From: Bog-473 sp963755375
GTDB taxonomy: Bacteria > Actinomycetota > Acidimicrobiia > Acidimicrobiales > RAAP-2
Direction of reading: 5' to 3'
Length of the DNA stretch: 64,000 nt
Assembly (NCBI GenBank): GCA_963755375.1
Contig: CAVWKG010000006.1
Span: 62,001 to 126,000 of the forward strand
Translations under genes and position numbers: made by a program
Notes under the pieces: model-generated
Databases searched by the model: none
The model's input: only the letters and a program-made list of their open reading frames with translations
What the model was told of the DNA's origin: nothing
In this document: one piece after another, positions 54,842-63,469 of the stretch
Numbering within the stretch: position 1 is the stretch's first letter
Layout: each line of letters opens with the position of its first letter

Positions 54842-55519
54842 ATGTCGTCTGGCTTCCTTGTGTTGATGGGAACTGAAGAAGACAACGTGCTGTCGGCTCA
54901 GCTTGCCTATTACAACTCCAGGGCCGCCGAGTACGACCGTGACCTGTACGGGGACCCGGAAAGTACGGATCGGATCGAGCTACTCCTGAGCAGATTGAGG
55001 CCGAGTGGTCGCACCCTCGAACTCGCCTGCGGGACTGGGGTCTGGACGAAGGTGTTGGCCGCCCGGGTTCAGAGCCTCACCGCCATTGACGGTTCACCCG
55101 AGATGCTTGCGGTCGCCCGTCAACGTCTGGGAGATACGCCAGTGAACTTGGTCAAGGCGGATCTGTTCGACTGGCGACCGGACGAACGGTACGACACCGT
55201 ATTCTTTGCGTTCTGGCTCTCCCACATTCCGCCAGGTCGTTTCGAGGCATTCTGGGGAACGCTCCGCAGCGCCCTGGCGACTGGAGGTCGAGTGCTCTTC
55301 GTAGACACGAATCCCGAGGAGGCACGCTTCGAGCGCTTCGTGCCGGAAGCAGGTGTCCCGACGGTGGAGCGTCAACTGAGAGACGGGACCCTCCACAAGG
55401 TCGTCAAGATTCTCTACGACCCCACAGATCTTGCCGAGAGACTGACAGCGATCGGCTGGACGGCAGACATAGTCGGCGTAGATGGAACCCTGTTTGCAGG
55501 GAGTGCGGTTCCCGGTTGA
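54842..55519 (+). CDS. Class I SAM-dependent methyltransferase
   Basis: The 225-residue protein has motif I LELACGTGVWTKVLA (about 60-74), acidic loop TAIDGSPEML, and YDTVFFAFWLSHIPPGRFEA typical of a family of short actinobacterial methyltransferases. Start ATG 54842 or 54866 (MGTEEDN). It appears to be an intact paralogue of the broken gene at 53048. Substrate unknown. Confidence 0.88.
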   Translation: MSSGFLVLMGTEEDNVLSAQLAYYNSRAAEYDRDLYGDPESTDRIELLLSRLRPSGRTLELACGTGVWTKVLAARVQSLTAIDGSPEMLAVARQRLGDTPVNLVKADLFDWRPDERYDTVFFAFWLSHIPPGRFEAFWGTLRSALATGGRVLFVDTNPEEARFERFVPEAGVPTVERQLRDGTLHKVVKILYDPTDLAERLTAIGWTADIVGVDGTLFAGSAVPG

Positions 55520-55698
55520 CGGAGTGACTCCCCTGCCCCCGTACGACGGCTTTGGGCGCGACCAGCCAGACTCCGCCACAGTGTCGATCGGATCCGCCGA
55601 AGGCAATCCGGAGCGCCGCGTTGATGCTGCCACGCCGGTGAAAGCAGCGTCCAGTTCGGCTTAGTCTCTAAGCAACATCGAGAAGAGAGGAGCTTGTG

Positions 55699-55914
55699 AT
55701 GGCCGAGAGTGTGTACAAGGTCATAGAACTCGTAGGTACGAGCGCGGAGTCCTGGGAGAAGGCCGCCAGCGCGGCGGTGGCCAAGGCAAGCGGGTCGTTG
55801 CGTGACCTTCGAATAGCCGAGGTGGCTGAACTCGACCTCCAGCTCGAGGACGGGAAGGTCAAGGCGTATCGAGCCAGGGTGAAGGTTTCGTTCAAGTACG
55901 AGGATGGCGGCTGA
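55699..55914 (+). CDS. Dodecin family flavin-binding protein
   Basis: The 71-residue protein matches dodecin: VYKVIELVGTSAESWEKAAS, then AEVAELDLQLEDGKVKAYRA and KVSFKYE. Dodecins form hollow dodecamers that buffer FMN/riboflavin or CoA. ATG 55699 has AGAGGAG upstream; the preceding GTG codon is less likely. Confidence 0.93.
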   Translation: MAESVYKVIELVGTSAESWEKAASAAVAKASGSLRDLRIAEVAELDLQLEDGKVKAYRARVKVSFKYEDGG

Positions 55915-56079
55915 ACCCCGACAACGTTCCAGACACCTGAGGGCCCGGATGATCGTGACCTCGTATTTGGACAGCGCGTATCGACTTGGACTGAAGGTCA
56001 CCTGCGGGTGACCCAGTCCGCGGGCTACGGGCTCGCTTATTCGGGGCGTGTGCGAGCTTGGTCGGCGTAGGCTGCGAGC

Positions 56080-57399
56080 GTGGTGCCGAGGACGAGGTAC
56101 GCGCGCAGTGGCGATGTCAGCATCGCATATCAGGTCTTGGGTGATGGTCCGATCGATCTGATTCAAGTTTCGGGTTCGATCAGCCACGTTGAGTTCATGT
56201 GGACCGAACCGACGCTTGCGCGCATGTACGAGCGCCTTGCGTCGTTTTCGCGGTTCATCATGTTCGACAAGCGGGGAACCGGCATGTCGGACCGAGACTT
56301 CGGGATCGCAACGATGGAAGAGCGTATGGACGACGCGCGCGCCGTGCTCGACGCGGTCGGCAGCGAAACCGCAGCAGTGTATGGCGTGTCAGAAGGAGGT
56401 CCGCTCGCGGCGTTGTTCGCGGCCACGCATCCGGATCGCACAAGAGCGTTGATCCTCTACGGGACGTTTCCTCGGCTGCTCGAAGCCCCCGACTGGCCAG
56501 GTCTCTCGCACGAGGAGTGGGATAGACGCATCGAAGAGGCGGTGGCTCACTTCGGCGAAGGCGTCGACCTGGAGCAGTGGGCTCCGAGTGTGGCGAGCGA
56601 TCCCTCAAGGCGAGATTGGTGGGCCACGCGGGATCGGATGGGTGCCAGTCCGAGCGCCCTTCGGACGCTACAAACCATGAATGGTCAGATCGATGTGCGC
56701 GCCGCGCTCCCCACCATCCAGGTGCCGACCCTGGTCCTCCACCGCAGGGGCGATCGCATCGTCCCTATGGCCGCTGGTAAGTACATGGCGTCTCAGATCC
56801 CGAACGCGAAGTTCACGCTCCTCGAAGGCAGCGATCACATGCCGTACGGGGATGTGGATGGCTGGGTCGGCGAGATCGAGGAGTTCCTTACCGGCGCACG
56901 TCGCCAGCCGCACATCGATCGCGTGCTGGCTACGGTCGTGTTCACCGACATTGTCGGATCAACCGAGCTTGCCGCCCGGCTCGGCGACAGCGAATGGCGC
57001 AACGTGCTGGACAAACACGATCAGACGGCGCTGCGGATCGCTACGGAGCAGCGTGGTCGAGTGGTGAAGAGCACCGGTGACGGGGTGCTCGCCACCTTCG
57101 ACGGGCCGGCTCGCGCTGCCCGTTTCGCCGCCGAGTTCGCACGGCAGGTGGCACCACTTGGTCTGGATCTTCGGGCAGGCATCCACACCGGCGAAGTCGA
57201 ACTGCGCGGTGATGACATCGGAGGAATCGCAGTACACCTTGCCGCACGCATAGCCGCACTAGCCGGCGCTGGGGAGATCTTCACAAGCCGCACTCTGAAA
57301 GACCTCACCGCCGGATCCGGGCTCGTCTTCGAAGACCGCGGCATGCACACACTCAAGGGTGTGCCCGACGAATGGCAGGTTTACGCCGTCGTAGCGTAA
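56080..57399 (+). CDS. Alpha/beta hydrolase fused to class III nucleotidyl cyclase
   Basis: The 439-residue protein starts at GTG 56080. The N-terminal alpha/beta hydrolase (about 10-270) has nucleophile elbow GVSEGGPLAA and a terminal His in SDHMPYGD. The C-terminal cyclase (about 285-438) has TVVFTDIVGSTELAARLGD with metal Asp, KSTGDGVLATFD with the second Asp, and AGIHTGEVELRGDD. Such fusions are common in actinobacteria and may link a small-molecule signal to cAMP. A further AraC/LuxR-type domain is absent. Confidence 0.92.
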   Translation: MVPRTRYARSGDVSIAYQVLGDGPIDLIQVSGSISHVEFMWTEPTLARMYERLASFSRFIMFDKRGTGMSDRDFGIATMEERMDDARAVLDAVGSETAAVYGVSEGGPLAALFAATHPDRTRALILYGTFPRLLEAPDWPGLSHEEWDRRIEEAVAHFGEGVDLEQWAPSVASDPSRRDWWATRDRMGASPSALRTLQTMNGQIDVRAALPTIQVPTLVLHRRGDRIVPMAAGKYMASQIPNAKFTLLEGSDHMPYGDVDGWVGEIEEFLTGARRQPHIDRVLATVVFTDIVGSTELAARLGDSEWRNVLDKHDQTALRIATEQRGRVVKSTGDGVLATFDGPARAARFAAEFARQVAPLGLDLRAGIHTGEVELRGDDIGGIAVHLAARIAALAGAGEIFTSRTLKDLTAGSGLVFEDRGMHTLKGVPDEWQVYAVVA

Positions 57400-57452
57400 A
57401 CAACTGCTATCGGGAGTGCCAGAACGTGTATCCCAGAACGACGGACGTGGGT

Positions 57453-57484
57453 ATCCCCTAACGCCGGGCCGGGGGCGCCACCCT
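57453..57484. repeat. Copy of a dispersed intergenic GC-rich repeat
   Basis: CCCCTAACGCCGGGCCGGGG-type sequence, shared with intergenic copies near 53555, 54592, 54778, 55527, 58987, 60294 and a partial one at 63984. See findings. Confidence 0.45.
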
Positions 57485-57674
57485 CCGAATCCTCTTTGTG
57501 TCAAGACCCTAATTTCGGGCGGTTGAGGGCACGACAAATTGACCCGTCATCTGAAGACGCGGCTGAATAAGGTTGGTGTGGGTCCGGGAGTGACTTTGCC
57601 GAAGAGCCGGCCGTGCAGGGTGTGAAGCCGGTCACGCAGGCTATGAGTCGTTCCCTTGTGTCCTCCCGGACCTC

Positions 57675-58510
57675 CTATCGACCGTCGAGGAGGAGCTGGC
57701 GGTAGACGGCGTTGCTGATCTGGCGCTTGAGCGAACGGAGCGCCTCCTTCTTGGTCTTGCCCTCAGCGATCTTGCGCTCGAAGTAGATGCGTCCCTCGGT
57801 CCCGGGATTACGGATCTGGGTGACGGCGACCATGTGCAGCCCGTGGTTGAGCCGACGGTTTCCGCGTCGGGAGACGCGGTGGACGACCCGGCCGCCCGAG
57901 GCGAATTCGACCGGTGCCGTCCCGTTGTAAGAGGCGAAGGCATCGCGGTTGGCGAAACGACGGACGTCGCCGGCATAGCCGATGAGCTGCGCGGCGACGA
58001 TCGGACCGACTCCATAGATCTCGGTCAGCGAGGTCCCCGAAGCCCTGATGGCGAGACGGATCCGGCGGTGCGACTCCTTGGTCTGGTCATCGAGACGGCG
58101 TACGTCGTCACGGAGCTCGAGGGCCATGTCGTAGCGGACCTGCTCGGCCGGGCTCTCGGGCGTGATGGTGGCCAAGAACCTCTCGGCGTCAGAACCATAC
58201 AATTCCTTGGATATTCCGCCCGGAGCGAGCTCGGCCAAGAGGGCATGGAGGCGACACACGACACGAGTGCGATGGCTGCCGAGGTCGACATTGCGCTTGG
58301 CCAAGAGCCGGAGCACCTGGGAGTGATCAGCCGGTTCGACGTTGCGCAGGCTCGGGGCCCGAAAGGCGGCGACGGCGATCGAGTGGGCGTCGTTGGGGTC
58401 GTTCTTGTTGGAGCGACTGGTGGCGAGCACCCGGATCCGAGAGGCCAAGGTGGCCGGGACGTCGAGTACCTCTTCGCCCTGTGCGACGAGCTGTTGGGCC
58501 AACAGGCGGT
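57675..58510 (-). pseudogene. IS110 family transposase, 5'-truncated
   Basis: The minus strand encodes the C-terminal ~278 residues of an IS110 transposase: the last acidic residues of the DEDD core (NKNDPNDAHSIAVAAFRAP) and the transposase_20 helix-hairpin-helix region (LTEIYGVGPIVAAQLIGYAG, FASYNGTAPVEFASGG). About 100 N-terminal residues with the first catalytic Asp and Glu are missing; homology stops at about 58510, where the GNAT gene begins on the opposite strand. IS ends are not visible. Confidence 0.85.
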
Positions 58511-58941
58511 CTGACGATTTCGACGGTGTTGTTCGTCTGTACCGACAGCTGCACTCAGAGGATTCAATTCTGCGGGACGGAACCGATCGAGCGGCGTTCG
58601 AAGAGATCCTGCGTTCACCCGGACTGCACCTCTTCGTCCTGGAGCGCAACGGAGCTGTCGTTGCGACGACGTACCTCAACGTCATCCCGAACATCACTCG
58701 ATCAGCATCGCCCTACGCCGTCATCGAGAATGTGGTGGTCGAGGAGTCGCTACGAGGCACAGGTCTGGGAAAACAGATCATGAAGGGAACGCTGTTGGCT
58801 GCTTGGAATGCGGGCTGCTACAAGGCGATGCTGATGACGGGCTCACGCAACCCTGGCACTCACGCGTTCTACAAGATCTGCGGGTTCTTTCCCGACGCCA
58901 AGACCGCTTATCTAGCTCGGCCATCGGCTGGCACTGCGTAA
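58510..58941 (+). pseudogene. GNAT N-acetyltransferase, 5'-truncated
   Basis: Family sequence starts at SDDFDGVVRLYRQLH and runs to the stop: AVIENVVVEESLRGTGLGKQ is the acetyl-CoA loop (V-x-x-x-x-R-G-x-G), and GSRNPGTHAFYKICGF the C-terminal motif. The first ~8-10 residues and the native start are lost at the IS110 junction; the upstream open frame to 58342 is antisense to the transposase. Most of the fold remains. Confidence 0.75.
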
Positions 58942-58986
58942 TAGAACGGACTGTCCCAGCTGCGTCGCTCGCTGCGGGCTTCGGGT

Positions 58987-59020
58987 AGCCCAGTTCGCCG
59001 GGACGGGGGGTCACCCAGGC
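58987..59020. repeat. Copy of the dispersed intergenic repeat
   Basis: GTTCGCCGGGACGGGGGGTC then ACCCAGG; the ACCCAGG tail is shared with the copy at 60294. Confidence 0.45.
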
Positions 59021-59050
59021 GAGATGAGATGTTCACACTGCGCCGAGGGC

Positions 59051-60226
59051 TCAGGCCGAAAGCGTCATGCAGACCAAGGGACTCCGACACGGCGAGCCAT
59101 CCACATCGTCTCCGAGGTAGAACTCGTATTCGACCGCGCCGCCGGTCATGTCGTATTGCCCGTGCCAAAGGGTTCTCACGCGGCCGTCTGGATTTGCTTC
59201 GTCTCTGCGCCGGTCCGCTCGGGCCGATTCGAGAAGGTCCCAAAGCCCATCCGCGGTGACCGGTGTCCCGCCCACCCCATTGTTGAGGATACGAGCACGT
59301 CGATAGGCATCGTTGGCTCCCTCATTGTCGGTGTCGTCGGGCACACTTCCGGCCCCGTCCCTGAAGAGCAGATAGTTCGTTACGCAGAGGGCGCCGGTAT
59401 CCGTAGGCACGGCGTGCTCGGCGTTGTGCAAGTCCCGTTCCCAGACGAACGCCTGCTCCTTGTCGGCTATGAGGTAGTGAGCCACGGCGTACTCGTCGTA
59501 CTGCTTGGCTCCATAGAGCGCCTCTTTGGCTTCCTCGGCCGTGGCACAGGTATCGAGGATGTAGCGCATTATGTGCATCTCGTTGAGGCCCGCCTGCGGA
59601 GCCATGCTCGGCCGCAGAGACGTGCTCTCATCGTCGGCTAATACCGCCACAGTGAGCCCTTTTGCATTGATCCCATCGAGACAGCTCGTCAGATCGCCGA
59701 CCGTGCAGACGATTGCGGCGTAACCCTTGTCTGGGTACGTTTCAATAACGAAGGGTCGCGAGAGCACTGGTGGTTCGTCAGGTTGGGCCGGAGCACCGAG
59801 CATCTCACTAAGTGTTCGAGTGGTGAAGTCGAGGTTGCGACCGACCCGAGCATGCCCGTCCGCGTTGACGTGCGATGAGCACCACACCGCCGAGCAACCT
59901 GCAGTGAAGGGCTCCGCCATTATGTTGGCGAAGTCAATCGTGTCATCCTCAATGTCGAGACCGAATGCGGTGGCTACCCCCACCATGCGCGAATGTTGAT
60001 CCGGCCAGTTCCGTTCGAACCATGTACGGCGGGCACGGTTGCGGACCGGATCAGCAGCCCGAGGTGGAATCCAGTCGAAATGATCCCGAGCCTCTGACGC
60101 AAGTGCCTTGCCAATCTCGATCTGGGAGCCACGCACTTCCAAGTGGCAAACGGTCATGAAGTCATCAGGTCCCCCGGCGATGACACGTCGCTGCACAAGA
60201 CCCTCAGGCTGCCTTATTGCTCCCAT
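59051..60226 (-). CDS. C45-type autoproteolytic acyltransferase/hydrolase
   Basis: The 391-residue protein from ATG 60226 resembles acyl-CoA:isopenicillin N acyltransferase-like Ntn hydrolases. The expected autocleavage/nucleophile site is in AGCSAVWCSS, followed by ARVGRNLDFTT, and GLTVAVLADDES, as in the family. Self-cleavage before Cys would give two chains. It probably transfers or removes acyl groups from a small amide; the natural substrate is unknown. No signal peptide. Confidence 0.82.
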   Translation of the reverse strand: MGAIRQPEGLVQRRVIAGGPDDFMTVCHLEVRGSQIEIGKALASEARDHFDWIPPRAADPVRNRARRTWFERNWPDQHSRMVGVATAFGLDIEDDTIDFANIMAEPFTAGCSAVWCSSHVNADGHARVGRNLDFTTRTLSEMLGAPAQPDEPPVLSRPFVIETYPDKGYAAIVCTVGDLTSCLDGINAKGLTVAVLADDESTSLRPSMAPQAGLNEMHIMRYILDTCATAEEAKEALYGAKQYDEYAVAHYLIADKEQAFVWERDLHNAEHAVPTDTGALCVTNYLLFRDGAGSVPDDTDNEGANDAYRRARILNNGVGGTPVTADGLWDLLESARADRRRDEANPDGRVRTLWHGQYDMTGGAVEYEFYLGDDVDGSPCRSPLVCMTLSA

Positions 60227-60293
60227 AGAGTCAGTCTGCCACTGGGCGATTCCCCCGGATTGAGCGAATGAGATGTCGCAGGATACCGATGAC

Positions 60294-60331
60294 CCCCTGC
60301 CCCCTAACGCCGGGATTGGGTGCCACCCAGG
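60294..60331. repeat. Copy of the dispersed intergenic repeat
   Basis: CCCTGCCCCCTAACGCCGGG then ATTGGGTGCCACCCAGG; the most complete copy. Confidence 0.5.
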
Positions 60332-60549
60332 TACATCGGGGTCAGACTCCCAGGTTGTCAGATATTTTCCTCGATCCAAGGGATCGGGCAGTCTGTTCGT
60401 GTGAAGGATTGTTCATTCTGCGATTTGGAGGGGTTCCGAACGAACTCGCTGTTTCTCCGTGAGAATGAACTATGCCTATTTGCAGGTGGCGGTAAAGGCG
60501 CTGGCGATAATGAGACGCTGCTTCGTGGTAGCGGCATAATCGTTCCTAA

Positions 60550-60568
60550 GAGCCTCAGCGGATAGGCG
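60550..60568. repeat. Left terminal inverted repeat of the IS
   Basis: GAGCCTCAGCGGATAGGCG; pairs with 61536-61554 with three mismatches at positions 6-8. Confidence 0.85.
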
Positions 60569-61408
60569 CTGGTAAGGGTGACCATCGATTGCGCCAGTCG
60601 ATCAACTTAGCGGTGATGATCAGGGCGATCACCAGGGCGAGTTGAGCCAGACGGTGGCGCATTGTTCGGTCCGTGTTGCGCCGCATCTGGCCGTAGTTCG
60701 AGAACCGAGTTGGTCCGTTCCACCGGCCAGCGCAGACCCATCGGGTCCTTGGTCGGCCCGCCGGGCTGCTTGCCCTTGCGCACCTTGGTGACCCTGACGT
60801 CGTCGATCCCGTGGTCGCTCAGCCAGTTGCGGGTCGGCGCCCCGTCATAACCTCGGTCGAGCCACAGCGTGTCCACGTCAGAGAGCAGTCCACGCCCGGC
60901 AACCTCCTCGAGGGTGGGAGCGAGGAGGCGGGACGTCGTTGCAGTTGGCGGGTCCGACGCTCCAGCCGATGGGGATGCCCAGAGCATCGGTGGCGACGGA
61001 CCACTTCCATCCGAGCTTGCCCCGATCAACTGGACTCTTGCCGGTTCCTTCCCCGCCAGCTGGGGCTTTGTGCAATGACCCATCGACGGCGACCTCGCGC
61101 AGATCCAGCCCCACGACACTGTCGTAGCCAGCCACCGCTTCGCTGGCGATGACATCAAAGACCCCCGCACCGATCCATTCGTCTCGGCGCTGCCTGGCTG
61201 TGGTGTCAGAGACCACCCGGCCCGTGAGGTGCTCGGCGTCCTCCCACGAGCAACCGGTGACCAGGCGAACCAAGATCACCTCGAAGCAGGAACGGTCGGA
61301 CTTGCGTGGTCGGTGACAGCCCAAGGGATGGTGGTCATACGACACCGGGATCAGCGGCTCGATAGCTGCCCACAGGGCATTCACCACCTCAGGATCGAAC
61401 GCGCGCAT
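60555..61408 (-). pseudogene. IS5 family transposase in more than one frame
   Basis: ATG 61408 opens the first frame: N-terminal domain (FEVILVRLVTGCSWEDAEHL) and first catalytic Asp in REVAVDGSLHKAP. At about 60930 it shifts to LLAPTLEEVAGRG, then LWLDRGYDGAPTRNWL (second Asp) and RWPVERTNS (Glu). A further shift near 60700 gives FSNYGQMRRNTDRTMRHRLA and a stop at 60555 within the inverted repeat. IS427-type elements can use programmed frameshifting for the first, but two shifts suggest inactivation or consensus errors. Confidence 0.8.
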
Positions 61409-61535
61409 ACTTTTCTGACCTCCACTCGGTCGTTGGTGTTGGGTGAGAACCCCAAGTCTCTTGGGGCCTTCACCACGACCGGTGGATGTTTCTTTTTTTG
61501 CGCTCAGCGGGGCGGCTCAGGCTCTCGGGAAGTGT

Positions 61536-61554
61536 CGCCTATCCGCGCGGGCTC
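61536..61554. repeat. Right terminal inverted repeat of the IS
   Basis: Its reverse complement is GAGCCCGCGCGGATAGGCG, matching the left end at 16 of 19 positions. Confidence 0.85.
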
Positions 61555-61912
61555 TAAGGCTCACCGCGAAACTGTTTTCGACCTCCTCGCCGAGGAGATC
61601 CTGGCAACTCATCGGTTGCTGTTGGAAGTGCGTCTGACTCTCGATGCTCATTACCAACCTGACGGGTACACAATCGGGTGGAACTGCTTCGCCGCTTCGG
61701 GCCAAACGGTGCCCCATGCCCACCTTCACGTCCTTTCGCGATTCGCGGACGAACCTCATGCCGGGAAGGGGATCAGGTGGTTCCTGCGACAGCCCGACAA
61801 TCTACGCCCCGACCCCCTCGCCAACGGATCAGGATTGACCGAGTTCATCGAAGAAGCCTGACCGGCTAAACGAACATCAGCGATACTGCCCCAGCCGGCT
61901 CGGGGTCTATCG

Positions 61913-62494
61913 CTAACTCTTGGTAGTGGCACTGATCTGTGCCTTCCATTCGACAGCGGACACGACCGACGCCTGCCGTGGAAAGACCTTGTCCATGAGG
62001 ATCCGATGAACCTCTGCGTCACGATCTAGGCAGCCGTCGCTCAGCACGGTGAGGATGAAGTCAAGGTCGGCTGCTTCCCGGAGCGTGGAAAGCACGACTC
62101 CGCTGGTGGCAATGCCAGTAAGCACTAAGGAATCTACTCGGAGCGATCTAAGTACGACGTCGAGATCGCTACCGGAGAATGCGCTCACACGCTTTTTAGT
62201 GAGGACGATTTCACCGGGCTGAGGTGCCACGGCGGGATGAATCTGCGTCGTGTGGTCCATTTCTTCCAGGGCGTCCGTGCCTGCATAGACCGAGAAGGCA
62301 AGGTTCTTCGGGCTCACCTCCGGCGAACCCCTGCGGAAAGCGACTCGGACGAAGATGACATGCCTATTTGTCGAACGGGCCGCTGCCACCGTGTCGGCCA
62401 GGGTCACCAGCAGTGGGGCCGCCTGCTCCTCAAAGTGTTCAACGACTCCGTTCTGCACGTCCATCACTAGTAAGGCTTCCGTCGTCACGAGCAC
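61913..62494 (-). CDS. Isochorismatase-like hydrolase family protein
   Basis: The 193-residue protein has the Asp of ALLVMDVQNGVVEH (about 8-21) and the Lys of VLTKKRVSAFSGSDLD, as in the Asp-Lys-Cys triad family. The third site reads GIATSGVVLSTLREA, with Val where nicotinamidase-like members have Cys. Enzymes without Cys include true isochorismatases, so vinyl-ether hydrolysis is possible; amidase activity is unlikely. Start GTG or ATG at 62494. Confidence 0.87.
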   Translation of the reverse strand: MLVTTEALLVMDVQNGVVEHFEEQAAPLLVTLADTVAAARSTNRHVIFVRVAFRRGSPEVSPKNLAFSVYAGTDALEEMDHTTQIHPAVAPQPGEIVLTKKRVSAFSGSDLDVVLRSLRVDSLVLTGIATSGVVLSTLREAADLDFILTVLSDGCLDRDAEVHRILMDKVFPRQASVVSAVEWKAQISATTKS

Positions 62495-62704
62495 ATGTTG
62501 GCACTAACCCCCGCTGTCTTCAGCCGCCGCCGGCTCTGCCGACCAACCCCTGGTTGTCAATGCAGTTGTGATGACCAGTACGCCGGAACACGGTGCCGCC
62601 TGCGGCACGAGTGGGGCAGTCGGCGATCCACTCCCGGCAGGCTGAATATCTGGCGATCCTGCTCGGTTGGCGCATAGCAAGCAGAGACGTGCTGAACTAC
62701 GGCC

Positions 62705-63463
62705 ATGATTGAGGGCGGCTGTGCGACGCTGGCGGTGTCGGACTTCGACAAGGCCATCGACTTCTATACGAAGACGCTCGGCCTCACGCTGAACATGCGC
62801 TTCGGCCACGAGTGGGCAGTTATCGACTGCGGAGGTGGTCTGCTCTTGGGCCTGATCCCGAAGTCTGAGGACATCGGTCCAGATGCAGCGGTGGGATTGG
62901 GGGTAATCGCAACCTTTGACGAGGTTGTCGAAACCCTGAGAGAACGGGGCGTGTCGTTCGACACCCCCGTTATCGAGGATCGACACGTGAAGATCGCCAA
63001 CTTCGCTGATCCTGATGGTAATCGGCTCCATCTGACCAGTGCGGCCCCCAAGTCGACGATCCCACCCTCTGACCCCGCTGCGTTCCGGCCCTTCTTCGAG
63101 TACTTGGGGTTGCGATGGGACACGATCAATGGTGAGCGGGTCAGCGTCGAGATGGACATGCGAAAGGACCTATGTGGGCCAGCAGGCATCCTCCAAGGAG
63201 GCATCACCGCCACGCTGGTCGACGTGGCCGCAGCATCCACGGCGGCGCTTTCTGGAACCGAGTTAGTTGCCACAACGGAGATGACGCTCCATTACCTCGC
63301 TCCAGGACGGATCGGTCCGATTCGGGCCGTTGGCGAGCTTCTCCGAAGTGGAGCGAGATCGTTTGCAGTGGAGGTCCGAGTCTTTGATGTCGGGGCAGAA
63401 GATCGCCTGATGGCGGTGGCCTTGGCTGCCTTTGTTCACATCAATGGCAATCCGAAGTCGTAG
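62705..63463 (+). CDS. VOC domain fused to PaaI-type hotdog thioesterase
   Basis: The 252-residue protein has an N-terminal glyoxalase-like VOC domain (about 3-112; ATLAVSDFDKAIDFYTKTLG, NFADPDGNRLHL) and a C-terminal hotdog domain (about 125-248; CGPAGILQGGITATLVDVAA, VATTEMTLHYLAPGR). Hotdog thioesterases cleave acyl-CoA esters. The fusion suggests linked steps on one acyl-thioester intermediate, or a VOC half used for binding only. It is followed after 6 bp by a second hotdog gene. Confidence 0.88.
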   Translation: MIEGGCATLAVSDFDKAIDFYTKTLGLTLNMRFGHEWAVIDCGGGLLLGLIPKSEDIGPDAAVGLGVIATFDEVVETLRERGVSFDTPVIEDRHVKIANFADPDGNRLHLTSAAPKSTIPPSDPAAFRPFFEYLGLRWDTINGERVSVEMDMRKDLCGPAGILQGGITATLVDVAAASTAALSGTELVATTEMTLHYLAPGRIGPIRAVGELLRSGARSFAVEVRVFDVGAEDRLMAVALAAFVHINGNPKS

Positions 63464-63469
63464 CTGAAC

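Larger units (their letters stand above)
60550..61554 (-). mobile_element. IS5-family insertion sequence, about 1.0 kb
   Basis: Ends are defined by 19-bp terminal inverted repeats (16/19 identical) and flanking TAA (CTAAG) direct repeats at 60546-60550 and 61554-61558. A single transposase locus fills the element on the minus strand. Size, DDE transposase and short target duplication fit the IS5 family (IS427/IS1031-like subgroups). Confidence 0.88.
60401..61861 (+). pseudogene. HIT family gene interrupted by an IS5-type element
   Basis: The 5' half (60401-60550) encodes CSFCDLEGFR, FLRENELCLFAGGG and GSGIIVPK. The 3' half (from 61559) resumes AHRETVFDLLAEEILATHRL and the catalytic QTVPHAHLHVLSR. 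Deleting the IS plus one CTAAG copy rejoins the halves in frame as IVPK-AHRETVFD, giving a HIT protein of about 150 residues. The gene was intact before insertion, so the event is recent. The other HIT gene at 52494 remains functional. Confidence 0.9.
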
